A stretch of DNA of 64,000 nt from Pseudomonas spelaei (GTDB lineage Bacteria > Pseudomonadota > Gammaproteobacteria > Pseudomonadales > Pseudomonadaceae): the NCBI RefSeq assembly GCF_009724245.1, contig NZ_WNNK01000007.1, forward strand, positions 62,001 to 126,000, written 5' to 3'. The position numbers and the translations under genes were made by a program. The notes under the pieces are model-generated. The model had not been told where the DNA came from. It worked only from the letters and a program-made list of their open reading frames with translations, and made no database searches. Shown here piece by piece: positions 56,860-64,000 of the stretch; the stretch's first letter is position 1; every line of letters starts with the position of its first letter.

Positions 56860-59124
56860 TCAGCGGGCGGTGATTTTCCAGGCCCGATGGATCTTGGCAT
56901 TGCGCGCAAAATCCGGGTCGATGGTTTTATCGCTGATTTCCTCAACCGCATAACGCTGGCTGAGGTTGTCTTCCAGCTGGAACTTGCGGAAGTTGTTGGA
57001 GAAGTACAACACACCGCCCGGTGCCAGGCGGGCCATGGCCAGGTCAAGCAGCTGTACGTGGTCACGCTGCACGTCGAAGATGCCTTCCATGCGCTTGGAG
57101 TTGGAGAAAGTCGGCGGGTCGATGAAGATCATGTCGAACTCATCGCGACTCGCTTCCAGCCACGCCATCACGTCACCCTGCTCCAAACGGTTTTTATCCG
57201 AGAAACCGTTGAGGGAGAAGTTGCGGCGTGCCCAGTCAAGGTAGGTTTTCGACAAGTCGACGCTGGTGGTGCTGCGCGCGCCACCCTTGGCTGCGTGCAC
57301 ACTGGCGGTGGCGGTGTAGCAATACAGATTGAGGAAACGCTTGCCGGCTGCTTCTTTCTGGATGCGCATGCGCATTGGGCGGTGATCGAGGAACAGGCCG
57401 GTATCCAGATAATCCGTCAGGTTGACCAGCAGCTTCACGCCGCCCTCGCTGACCTCGGTGAACTTGCCCTGGGCGCTCTGACGCTCGTACTGCTTGGTGC
57501 CGCTCTGACGCTCGCGGCGCTTGACCACCACGCGGCTCTTGTCGATGCCCAGCGCCTGGGGAATCGCTGCCAGGGCGTCGAACATGCGCGCCGAGGCTTT
57601 TTCCGGATCGATGGATTTAGGTGCGGCGTATTCCTGGACGTGGACCCAATCGTGGTACAGGTCGATGGCCATGGAATATTCCGGCATGTCGGCATCGTAG
57701 ACGCGGTAGCAATCGACGCCTTCACGCTTGGCCCACTTGCCCAACAGCTTCAGGTTTTTCTGCAAACGGTTGGCGAACATCTGCCCGCCTTCGCTCAAGC
57801 GTGCCTGCTCGACCACCGGAGCCGGTGCCGGCTTGATCGGGTTACCGTTCTTGTTGTACTGACGCTCTTGCGGCTCAGTCGGGGCCTGGTCGTAGGCCGC
57901 TTGCTCACGTTCTGCCTGACGCTGCTCAGGGGTACGACGCTCGCCCGTGACGAACTGATCCGGCGTGACCTTGATCAGCAGCAACTTGCACGGCAAAGCG
58001 CCGTTCCAGAACGAATACTGTTTGTGGCTGCGGATGCCCATGCGCTTGCCCAGGTCCGGGGCACCGGTGAATACCGCCGCCTCCCAACCCAGACAGGCCT
58101 GGCGCAAGCGCTCACCGAGGTTCTGGTAGAGGTACAACAGACTGGCTTCATCACCCAGACGCTCACCATAAGGTGGGTTGCAGATCACCAGGCCTTTCTG
58201 GTTCTGGTCCGGGCGCGGTTCGAAGGTGCCGACTTCGCCCTGATACACCTTGATCCAGTGGCTCAGACCAGCACGCTCGATGTTATTGCGAGCTGGCTGA
58301 ATCAACCGTGGATCGGCCTCATAACCACGAACCCACAACGGCGGCTTGGCCATACCGATAGCGGCACGTTCGCTGGCCTCAGTGTGAAGCTTCTTCCACA
58401 GAGCCGGAACGTGGCCCAGCCAAGCGGTGAAGCCCCACTGCTCGCGGTTGAGGTTGGGGGCCATATCAGCGGCGATCATCGCGCCTTCCACCAGGAAGGT
58501 ACCGACGCCACACATTGGGTCCGTGAGCGCGCCGCCTTCAGCGGCAAGGCGCGGCCAGCCGGAGCGAATCAGGATTGCCGCAGCCAGGTTTTCCTTGAGT
58601 GGTGCGGCGCCCTGCTGCAGGCGGTAACCGCGCTGGTGCAGGCTGTGGCCGGAGAGGTCGAGGGACAGGATCGCCTCGCCACGGTCCAGGCGCAGGTGAA
58701 TGCGCAGGTCCGGGTTGATCTTGTCGATGGACGGGCGTTCGCCGGTCGGGGTGCGCAGCTTGTCGACAATCGCATCCTTGACCTTCAGCGCGCCGAAGTG
58801 AGTGTTGTCGATGCCCGAACCATGGCCGCTGAATTCCACCGCCAGGGTGCCGTCGGCAACCATGTGGTCTGCCCACTCGATGTCCAGCACGCCGTGGTAG
58901 AGGTCTTCGGCGTCCTTCATCGGGAAGCGCTTGAGCACCAGCAACACACGGTTGGCCAAGCGCGACCAAAGGCACAGGCGATAGGCGGTTTCCATGTCAG
59001 CCAGGCCGCGCACGGCCGAGGTGTGCTCGCGTGCTTCCTCAAGGCCAAGCCCGACGGCCTCCTCGATCAGCAGGCCTTCGAGGCCCTTGGGGCAAGTGAG
59101 GAAGAGTTCGTAACGATCCGACAT
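56860..59124 (-). CDS. rlmL: Bifunctional 23S rRNA methyltransferase RlmK/RlmL
   Basis: 754-residue fusion. The N-terminal half (RlmL, m2G2445) has a THUMP domain (about 45-155) and the catalytic VICNPPYGERL; the C-terminal half (RlmK, m7G2069) has the Rossmann fold with FLNLYCYTATASVHAAKGGA and FIDPPTFSNS. Between them is a variable, charged linker (about 385-430). It acts on 23S rRNA during 50S assembly. ATG 59124 (MSDRYELFLTCPKGLEG) is the family start. Confidence 0.96.
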   Translation of the reverse strand: MSDRYELFLTCPKGLEGLLIEEAVGLGLEEAREHTSAVRGLADMETAYRLCLWSRLANRVLLVLKRFPMKDAEDLYHGVLDIEWADHMVADGTLAVEFSGHGSGIDNTHFGALKVKDAIVDKLRTPTGERPSIDKINPDLRIHLRLDRGEAILSLDLSGHSLHQRGYRLQQGAAPLKENLAAAILIRSGWPRLAAEGGALTDPMCGVGTFLVEGAMIAADMAPNLNREQWGFTAWLGHVPALWKKLHTEASERAAIGMAKPPLWVRGYEADPRLIQPARNNIERAGLSHWIKVYQGEVGTFEPRPDQNQKGLVICNPPYGERLGDEASLLYLYQNLGERLRQACLGWEAAVFTGAPDLGKRMGIRSHKQYSFWNGALPCKLLLIKVTPDQFVTGERRTPEQRQAEREQAAYDQAPTEPQERQYNKNGNPIKPAPAPVVEQARLSEGGQMFANRLQKNLKLLGKWAKREGVDCYRVYDADMPEYSMAIDLYHDWVHVQEYAAPKSIDPEKASARMFDALAAIPQALGIDKSRVVVKRRERQSGTKQYERQSAQGKFTEVSEGGVKLLVNLTDYLDTGLFLDHRPMRMRIQKEAAGKRFLNLYCYTATASVHAAKGGARSTTSVDLSKTYLDWARRNFSLNGFSDKNRLEQGDVMAWLEASRDEFDMIFIDPPTFSNSKRMEGIFDVQRDHVQLLDLAMARLAPGGVLYFSNNFRKFQLEDNLSQRYAVEEISDKTIDPDFARNAKIHRAWKITAR

Positions 59125-59154
59125 GGGAATTCCAGGCTTTTCAGCAATAAGTGA

Positions 59155-59548
59155 ACGGGCAACGCATCGCCGGCTCGGTTTTCAATCAAGCGCTTTTCTT
59201 GAAGAGCGCTCGTGTGGCACGAATGTGCCGTTCCACCCCGGCTGCTGGCCCTTTGAGCCTTTGTTGACGGGGCAGATCGTGTAGTTGATGCAACAAAAAG
59301 AAATATTCAGACCCTTCGTCGAATAATAACCGACTGCAACGGGCGGGCATTCTCACTAAAGGATTTAACTCATCCTCTTTGCAGGGCACATCATAGCTGG
59401 CTTTGCCCAATAAAAGGGGCGAAAAGCCACCCCAGCTTATGGCTATACCAGCATTATCGTTACGTCCTTATGACAAAACGATCATTGAATCCATGTGACC
59501 TATTGGTTAGAACTCAACACAGGTTGGCGTCGTAACGGCGCCGACACA
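59155..59548. other. Intergenic region between rlmKL and rmf
   Basis: About 400 bases, A/T-richer at 59290-59500. No coding frame with a recognisable product. The rmf promoter should lie here; CTATTGGTTAG near 59500 and surrounding sequence give no convincing -35/-10 pair. Confidence 0.35.
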
Positions 59549-59614
59549 GTGCTCGCCACGCCGGCAGCGAGCGCACCAACGGCAGAAAAACTCTGCCCGG
59601 CCTCGGACGAGGCC
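59549..59614 (+). promoter_or_regulatory. Structured leader RNA of rmf
   Basis: Three consecutive hairpins precede rmf: GTGCTCGC/GCGAGCGCAC (59549-59576), GGCAGA/TCTGCC (59581-59597) and GGCCTCG/CGAGGCC (59599-59614). A conserved rmf RNA motif is known in Pseudomonas leaders and this fits its place; identity with that motif is from memory and not checked. Confidence 0.55.
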
Positions 59615-59654
59615 GAAGGATATCAAGACAGTCAACAAGTGAGGGAAACACCCT

Positions 59655-59870
59655 ATGAGAAGACTTAAGCGTGATCCGTTGGAAAGAGCATTTTTACGCG
59701 GATATCAATATGGCGTTCATGGCAAATCCCGTGAGCTTTGCCCATTTACTCTACCGTCGGTACGCCAAGCCTGGATCAACGGCTGGCGAGAAGGACGCGG
59801 CGACAACTGGGACGGTATGACTGGCACTGCGGGAATCCACAGACTCAACGAACTTCACGCCGTCGGCTAA
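59655..59870 (+). CDS. rmf: Ribosome modulation factor
   Basis: 71-residue basic protein with the hallmark RRLKRDPLERAFLRGYQYG and RQAWINGWREGRGDNWDG. RMF joins 70S ribosomes into inactive 100S dimers in stationary phase. GTGAGGG lies just before ATG 59655, and a terminator follows. Control probably acts on transcription and through the structured leader. Confidence 0.97.
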   Translation: MRRLKRDPLERAFLRGYQYGVHGKSRELCPFTLPSVRQAWINGWREGRGDNWDGMTGTAGIHRLNELHAVG

Positions 59871-59954
59871 TCAAGGGCATTTAATTCCGACACCATCACG
59901 AATACGTAACGACTTAACCACGCACGCCCCATCCGGGCGGCGGGCTTCGGCCCA

Positions 59955-59980
59955 GGGGCTCCTTCGAGGAGCCCTTTTTT
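59955..59980 (+). terminator. Terminator of rmf
   Basis: GGGCTCC-TTCGA-GGAGCCC with six T residues after it. The convergent pyrD stop lies 10 bases beyond. Confidence 0.92.
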
Positions 59981-59989
59981 ATGCCACCT

Positions 59990-61012
59990 TTATTTTGGCA
60001 AGGCGGCTATGGCATCCACCGACTGGCGAATCAACGCCGGGCCCTTGTAGATAAAGCCGGAATACAACTGCACCAGGCTGGCCCCGGCAGCGATTTTCTC
60101 GGCTGCGTGCTTACCTTCAGTGATGCCACCCACGGCAATGATCGGCAAACGCCCTGCCAACTCAGCGGCCAGAACCCTGACGATATGGGTGTTCTGCTCG
60201 CGCAATGGCGCACCGGAAAGACCACCCGCCTCATCAGCGTGGGCCAGGCCTTCCACACCAGCACGGCTCAAGGTGGTATTGGTGGCAATGACCGCATCCA
60301 TTCCTGAAGCCATCAGGGCCTGGGCAACCAGTACGGTTTCTTCATCGCTCATGTCCGGAGCAATCTTGATTGCCAGCGGAACCCGCTTGCCGTGACGCAC
60401 GGCCAACTCTTCCCGGCGTTGGCGCAAGGCTTCGAGCAGTTGCTTGAGGGAGTCACCGAACTGCAGGCTGCGCAGGCCCGGGGTATTGGGCGAGCTGACA
60501 TTGACCGTGACATAGCTGGCGTGAGCGTAGACCTTGTCCAGGCAGATCAGGTAATCATCCACGGCACGCTCCACCGGCGTGTCGAAGTTCTTGCCAATAT
60601 TGATGCCCAGAATACCGTTGTACTTCGCCGCCTGAACCCGCGACAGCATGTGATCGAGCCCCAGGTTGTTGAAGCCCATCCGATTGATGATGGCTTCGGC
60701 TTCCGGCAGACGAAAAATCCGCGGCTTTGGATTGCCCGGTTGCGGTCGAGGCGTGACGGTGCCGATTTCGACAAAGCCGAAACCCAACTGCGCAAAGCCG
60801 TCGATAGCCGCACCGTTCTTGTCCAAACCGGCGGCCAGCCCTACCGGATTGGGAAAGTCGAGCCCCATCACTGACACCGGCATCTGGACCGGAGCCTTGC
60901 ATACCAGGCCATTGAGCCCCAGGCGGCCACCTGCGCCGATCAGGTCCAGGGACAGATCGTGGGAGGTTTCCGGAGAGAGTTTGAACAACAGCTGGCGGGC
61001 CAGGGTATACAT
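59990..61012 (-). CDS. pyrD: Dihydroorotate dehydrogenase, quinone type
   Basis: 340-residue class 2 enzyme oxidising dihydroorotate to orotate with FMN and passing electrons to quinone at the inner membrane. The N-terminal helix region ([23 protein letters not shown]) is class 2 specific; [24 protein letters not shown] (catalytic Ser) and the C-terminal [22 protein letters not shown] complete the FMN site. ATG 61012 chosen. Confidence 0.97.
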   Translation of the reverse strand: MYTLARQLLFKLSPETSHDLSLDLIGAGGRLGLNGLVCKAPVQMPVSVMGLDFPNPVGLAAGLDKNGAAIDGFAQLGFGFVEIGTVTPRPQPGNPKPRIFRLPEAEAIINRMGFNNLGLDHMLSRVQAAKYNGILGINIGKNFDTPVERAVDDYLICLDKVYAHASYVTVNVSSPNTPGLRSLQFGDSLKQLLEALRQRREELAVRHGKRVPLAIKIAPDMSDEETVLVAQALMASGMDAVIATNTTLSRAGVEGLAHADEAGGLSGAPLREQNTHIVRVLAAELAGRLPIIAVGGITEGKHAAEKIAAGASLVQLYSGFIYKGPALIRQSVDAIAALPK

Positions 61013-61102
61013 GGGCGGGTTTGACTCGGGTGGCGGCGAAAAGTGGCCGCGATTATAGCCGGGTGAAGGGTCCAGGCGAAGCACGGCGCACAGACAATCC
61101 GA

Positions 61103-61567
61103 TCATCCGTTACGCAACGCCATCAACTCTTCATACCGCGCCCAGATTTTTTGTGCATAGCGGACACGCAATGCGTCACGTTGCGGCCCTGAGCCGGCAC
61201 CCACATTGTAAGAACCCACCGCTGTCCAGTTGTAGCCAAACCGCTTGATAAAGTCGGCAAGAATCGATGCTCCCACGGCCACTGACAAGCAAGGCTCATT
61301 CAGCAACCGCTGTTCAGTAATCCCCTCCTTGAGCAACCGTGGCAGATGAATGCTGTTGATCTGCATCAACCCGATATCACGGGTGCCATTGTTGTTGCTG
61401 TAATTCATGGCGTCGGCTCGATAGCCAGACTCCACGGCCGCTATGGCCTGTAACAGCTCCGGCTCGAGGTCATATTGGCTGGCCACCTCGGCCCAGCAAT
61501 ATGCCTTGGCTTCGCTGGCCACGACCAGGGTTATCACCAGCCACCCTTTGCACCAGGCCCTTCTCAA
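61103..61567 (-). CDS. Lytic transglycosylase, IagB-like
   Basis: 154-residue secreted muramidase-fold protein: signal peptide (about 1-22, WLVITLVVASEAKA), then an SLT domain with AAVESGYRADAMN (catalytic Glu), IGLMQINSIHL and VGSYNVGAG. IagB-type enzymes open peptidoglycan for type III secretion. The start is TTG 61567, one base after the regulator's stop, with GGAG spaced 8 bases before. It pairs with the HilA-like gene upstream as in Salmonella hilA-iagB. Confidence 0.85.
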   Translation of the reverse strand: MRRAWCKGWLVITLVVASEAKAYCWAEVASQYDLEPELLQAIAAVESGYRADAMNYSNNNGTRDIGLMQINSIHLPRLLKEGITEQRLLNEPCLSVAVGASILADFIKRFGYNWTAVGSYNVGAGSGPQRDALRVRYAQKIWARYEELMALRNG

Positions 61568-61568
61568 T

Positions 61569-61979
61569 TCAGGACTCCCAACGGCTCACCTGCCCACAGG
61601 TCGAACAGACGTGAACCATAGGGGATGTCGCAGGTACGCGATCAGCCACACACGCCACGTCTACCGGGCAGGTAAAGCGGTAGCCCCTGCCATAGATTGT
61701 CTTGATAAACCCCTTGTCGTCCCTCAGGTGTTTACGCAGTGAATAGATACAGCGGGTCAGTGACTCCTCGGCGACTTCGCCAGAGGGCCAGGCCCGTTCC
61801 AGCAAATGATCCTTGGTCACCAGCACACCGGCCGATGCAAGCAGCAAGCGCAACACCTGACACTCCTTGGGAGGTAACTGAATATCCGCACAAGCGCCTG
61901 TCAGCCTGCCATCGCCATGCAACGTCCAGCGGCCGAAAATCACGGACGCAGGTGCCATACCCTCAGCTACATCGTCCAT
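61569..61979 (-). CDS. Winged-helix regulator, HilA/OmpR DNA-binding type, short
   Basis: 136 residues. An OmpR-type winged helix (about 12-108) with LPPKECQVLRLLLASAGVLVTKDHLLERAWP and EESLTRCIYSLRKHLRDDKGFIKTIYGRGYRF, the pattern of HilA and CadC/ToxR N-termini. It lacks the large C-terminal half of HilA (553 residues in Salmonella) and any membrane helix; the tail has CSTCG. AGAGG lies 6 bases before ATG 61979. It probably regulates the adjoining secretion genes. Confidence 0.78.
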   Translation of the reverse strand: MDDVAEGMAPASVIFGRWTLHGDGRLTGACADIQLPPKECQVLRLLLASAGVLVTKDHLLERAWPSGEVAEESLTRCIYSLRKHLRDDKGFIKTIYGRGYRFTCPVDVACVADRVPATSPMVHVCSTCGQVSRWES

Positions 61980-62136
61980 TCAAACCTCTGTACTTACCAA
62001 CCGATATTCGAGGCTCCCCGGTGCTCAGCACGGGTCTGCCAGACATTCAGCAACTATAGAAATCGCCCCGACGTTCTACCGTAGGCAAAAGCCCATAACC
62101 TGGAGAGTTACTGGACAAGACGTGTAAGACGTTTCC

Positions 62137-63654
62137 TCACAGTTCGGTTGAACGAAGAAACGCGCGCTTCACACGCTGATACTGGGATGGCGCCAAGGGT
62201 GGCGAATGCCCTGGCCCGATACTGATATCTCCCACAGCCTTGGCCTGGATCACAAACAAACGCACACCATTGGCTATCAGCCCGAACGCCGCGCCACGCG
62301 CTGCACCATTGGCAGCGCGCGGAAAATCACCGACCCACAACCGATCACCCTGGGTCACGCGCACCACGGTATTGATCCCGATATGCCCCACCGCTGCCAA
62401 CGGTTTATCTCCATGGCGGGGCTTGCCCAACTGGCGACCATCCTCGATGGTGAGCAACATCTCGATTTCATTGGCCTCGGCAAAGCGCGGTAGAACACTG
62501 ACCTGAGTACCGTAAGTAACCGGCTGCCACTCATCGCTGTCAGTCCCCGGCCGAGGTAGATAGAAGGTCTGGTTGTCATGAAAGACCGCCGGGACATTCT
62601 CCTGAGTCAGGATGACGGGCAGCGTCACCACTTTCGCCAGGCGCCGCCGCTCCAATGCCGTGATTCGGTTCATGAACGCGTTATCTTCAAGGGGTGCCAG
62701 AGCCCGAGTAGCAAAGGGCGCCACGTCCTCGGACTTAGACTTCTGGCGCACTTGCATGCCTATTTTCTTGAGCTCATCGCGGTCCACGTCTACCAGCCAC
62801 AGCGACACTTCCACCAACCGCTTGGGCACATCCAGCTCTGCCACGAGGCTCTCGATAAAGCGTACCTGCTCCGGTTTCCCCTTGATCAACAGGCTGTTCG
62901 TGTCGGGATACGCCATTACCGCGATGTTCTTATCGGCCAGCAGCCCTGACGGTAACGGGGAGGTCTTCTTCTGTTCGCCAGCCAACAGTTTTTCGATCAT
63001 CGAGGCCATGCCCGGTACGTTGACCTGCTGGTCTCCCATGGCGTACTGACGGTCGGCGACATGCGTGTTGAGTACCTGCACCACCCCGATTTTCTGTGTT
63101 CCCATGCGCAACTCTTCACGCTGCCGATCCATAAGCTGAGCCAGGCGTAATACCTGATCGACATAGTTCGCAGGCCCCGAAACATAAAACATTCGCGTCC
63201 CGCCCTCGCGCAAGGGATAGCGCGCCTCGCTGAGCCCTGAACGCCGCATGAACCCGCGCAGCATGTCGACCGAGATGTGGCGTAACGCAACCACCGAGCT
63301 TTTCGCCTCACTGGCGTCATAGAGGTGGAGCACCTGCCCGTCGCTGTACCAGATCAAGCCTTGCTGGAGCGCCGTAGCCTCCAAAGTCCGCTGTGCCGAG
63401 CCGAAATCGAACGTTCCGGAGATGTGCTTGCGAGCAATCGCCGGGCTGACAACAATGGGCTGACCCAATGACACCGACAACGCGGTAAAGAACGTGTGCA
63501 GGTTTTCATCCCGGGCCTGATAAACCTCGCCGAGGACCGGTGTGCTGCCCAGCATCAGCAGCCAACAGAGCCAACAACGTCGCAAGGACACGTGGCGGTA
63601 AATCGCTGCAAGTTGATCACGGTACACGACGGGTTTTCCTGCGTGGCCTGGCAT
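62137..63654 (-). CDS. sctC: Type III secretion outer-membrane secretin, InvG/SctC-like
   Basis: 505 residues with an N-terminal signal (WLCWLLMLGSTPVLG), N0 and N1 periplasmic domains (VYQARDENLHTFFTALSVSLGQ ... VSPAIARKHISGTFDF; VDMLRGFMRRSGLSEARYPL ... MFYVSGPANYVDQVL), an N3 region and a secretin core (VTLPVILTQENVPAVFHDNQTFYLP, RVTQGDRLWVGDF). Such proteins form the outer ring of type III secretion machines. It is a little shorter than InvG. The start is uncertain, as no good ribosome-binding site precedes ATG 63654. No other T3SS structural gene is visible. Confidence 0.88.
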   Translation of the reverse strand: MPGHAGKPVVYRDQLAAIYRHVSLRRCWLCWLLMLGSTPVLGEVYQARDENLHTFFTALSVSLGQPIVVSPAIARKHISGTFDFGSAQRTLEATALQQGLIWYSDGQVLHLYDASEAKSSVVALRHISVDMLRGFMRRSGLSEARYPLREGGTRMFYVSGPANYVDQVLRLAQLMDRQREELRMGTQKIGVVQVLNTHVADRQYAMGDQQVNVPGMASMIEKLLAGEQKKTSPLPSGLLADKNIAVMAYPDTNSLLIKGKPEQVRFIESLVAELDVPKRLVEVSLWLVDVDRDELKKIGMQVRQKSKSEDVAPFATRALAPLEDNAFMNRITALERRRLAKVVTLPVILTQENVPAVFHDNQTFYLPRPGTDSDEWQPVTYGTQVSVLPRFAEANEIEMLLTIEDGRQLGKPRHGDKPLAAVGHIGINTVVRVTQGDRLWVGDFPRAANGAARGAAFGLIANGVRLFVIQAKAVGDISIGPGHSPPLAPSQYQRVKRAFLRSTEL

Positions 63655-63733
63655 GAAGAAGCGGCCATAGTGAAAGCCACTGAGCTTTCAATCCTGATTA
63701 AAAGTTGACGTTGCACCCAGTACTCGACGCCCG

Positions 63734-63749
63734 TGGCATGTGCCTTGCT
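63734..63749 (+). promoter_or_regulatory. Sigma-54 promoter of the nitrate-transport gene
   Basis: TGGCATG-N4-TTGCT matches the -24/-12 consensus (TGGCAYG-N4-TTGCW) with the GG-GC spacing exactly right. Transcription should start near 63760. Control by NtrC under nitrogen limitation is expected for such genes. Confidence 0.8.
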
Positions 63750-63771
63750 TTGACTTGTTTATCACAGCCCT

Positions 63772-63856
63772 CTCCAACGACGGAGCAGGCTCAAGGACAA
63801 AGGCGTCGTTACCCTCCAGCGGCTTGCATAGCCACTTGAAGGAACGACGCTTTTTT
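63772..63856 (+). promoter_or_regulatory. ANTAR-type (NasT) antitermination leader
   Basis: P1: CTCC-AACGAC-GGAG (63772-63785). P2: GAC-AAAGGC-GTC (63796-63807). Both hexaloops have A at position 1 and G at position 4, the ANTAR signature. A terminator follows: GCGTCGTT (63803-63810) pairs with AACGACGC (63843-63850), then six T. P2 uses bases of the terminator's left arm, so the two structures exclude each other. Inner hairpin GGCT/AGCC at 63821-63833. Confidence 0.75.
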
Positions 63857-63876
63857 GCTGAAAAAGGTAGGCATTG

Positions 63877-64000
63877 ATGAGTGATTCGGCGGGCAATACC
63901 CAGGCGAGCAATCCCCTGGCCTGGGTCAACGGCAGTGATGCCCCGGAAAAGAGCAGTCTTGACCTGGGCTTCATGGCCTTGACCGACTGCGCCTCGTTGG
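63877..64000 (+). CDS. Nitrate-type ABC transporter substrate-binding protein (CmpA/NrtA family), N-terminal part
   Basis: Only 41 codons are in the window, read on from ATG 63877 (AAGG about 10 bases before). They contain KSSLDLGFMALTDCASL, the start of NrtA/CmpA-type nitrate-binding proteins, which capture nitrate or related ions for uptake and assimilation. A sigma-54 promoter and an ANTAR leader precede it, in agreement with nitrate/nitrogen control. Confidence 0.8.
   Translation, partial: MSDSAGNTQASNPLAWVNGSDAPEKSSLDLGFMALTDCASL

Noticed and set aside
56794..59154. 786-codon plus-strand open frame
   Set aside because: Antisense shadow of rlmKL; no family features and no ribosome-binding site.

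Overview
The window looks like chromosomal DNA of a fluorescent Pseudomonas (P. fluorescens group). Reasons: GC-rich codon use; a gene order running cbb3 oxidase clusters - ccoGHIS - hemN - anr - apt - acyl-CoA dehydrogenase - recR - ybaB - dnaX - ligA - zipA - smc - xdhABC - guaD, which I recall from P. aeruginosa; and scattered GTGGGAGC/GGCTTGCC palindromes typical of Pseudomonas REPINs. It is mostly core genome with small accessory insertions. Function calls come from reading protein motifs; no database search was run.

Layout. 1-2.9 kb: end of a CPBP membrane protease, an Aer-type energy-taxis receptor behind a sigma-28-like promoter, and a divergent alpha/beta hydrolase. 2.9-9.8 kb: two tandem ccoNOQP clusters for cbb3 cytochrome oxidases. 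A Phd-PIN toxin-antitoxin pair (9.9-10.6 kb) separates them from the assembly genes ccoG, ccoH, ccoI, ccoS, a TauE/SafE-like membrane protein, hemN and the oxygen regulator anr. Anr-box sequences lie before the first ccoN and before hemN, both at the spacing expected for class II activation. 19-29 kb: apt, an acyl-CoA dehydrogenase, recR, an MDR oxidoreductase, ybaB, dnaX, then a PAS-GGDEF-EAL protein in an apparent operon with a second Aer-like receptor. 29-34 kb is the most variable part: an XRE regulator, a VOC protein, an EamA transporter with a divergent LysR regulator, and a signal-less muramidase followed by a small periplasmic protein (possible effector-immunity pair).

34-43 kb: SRP 4.5S RNA, a zinc metallopeptidase, ligA, zipA, smc and a GntR regulator that abuts smc. 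43.5-52 kb: purine catabolism (xdhA, xdhB, xdhC, guaD), a second GntR regulator and a divergent BenE-type transporter. 52-61 kb: yggL, dacB, a CHASE-PAS-GGDEF protein, rlmKL, rmf with a structured leader, and pyrD. 61-63.7 kb: three genes resembling an SPI-1 type III secretion set (iagB-like, HilA-like DNA-binding, InvG-like secretin), isolated between pyrD and a nitrate-transport gene. The last 270 bases hold a sigma-54-type promoter, a probable ANTAR (NasT-type) antitermination leader and the start of an NrtA-like gene.

Themes: oxygen-limited respiration with its local regulator; taxis and c-di-GMP signalling; purine salvage and breakdown; replication and repair; and strong RNA-level or palindromic control elements at several gene starts.
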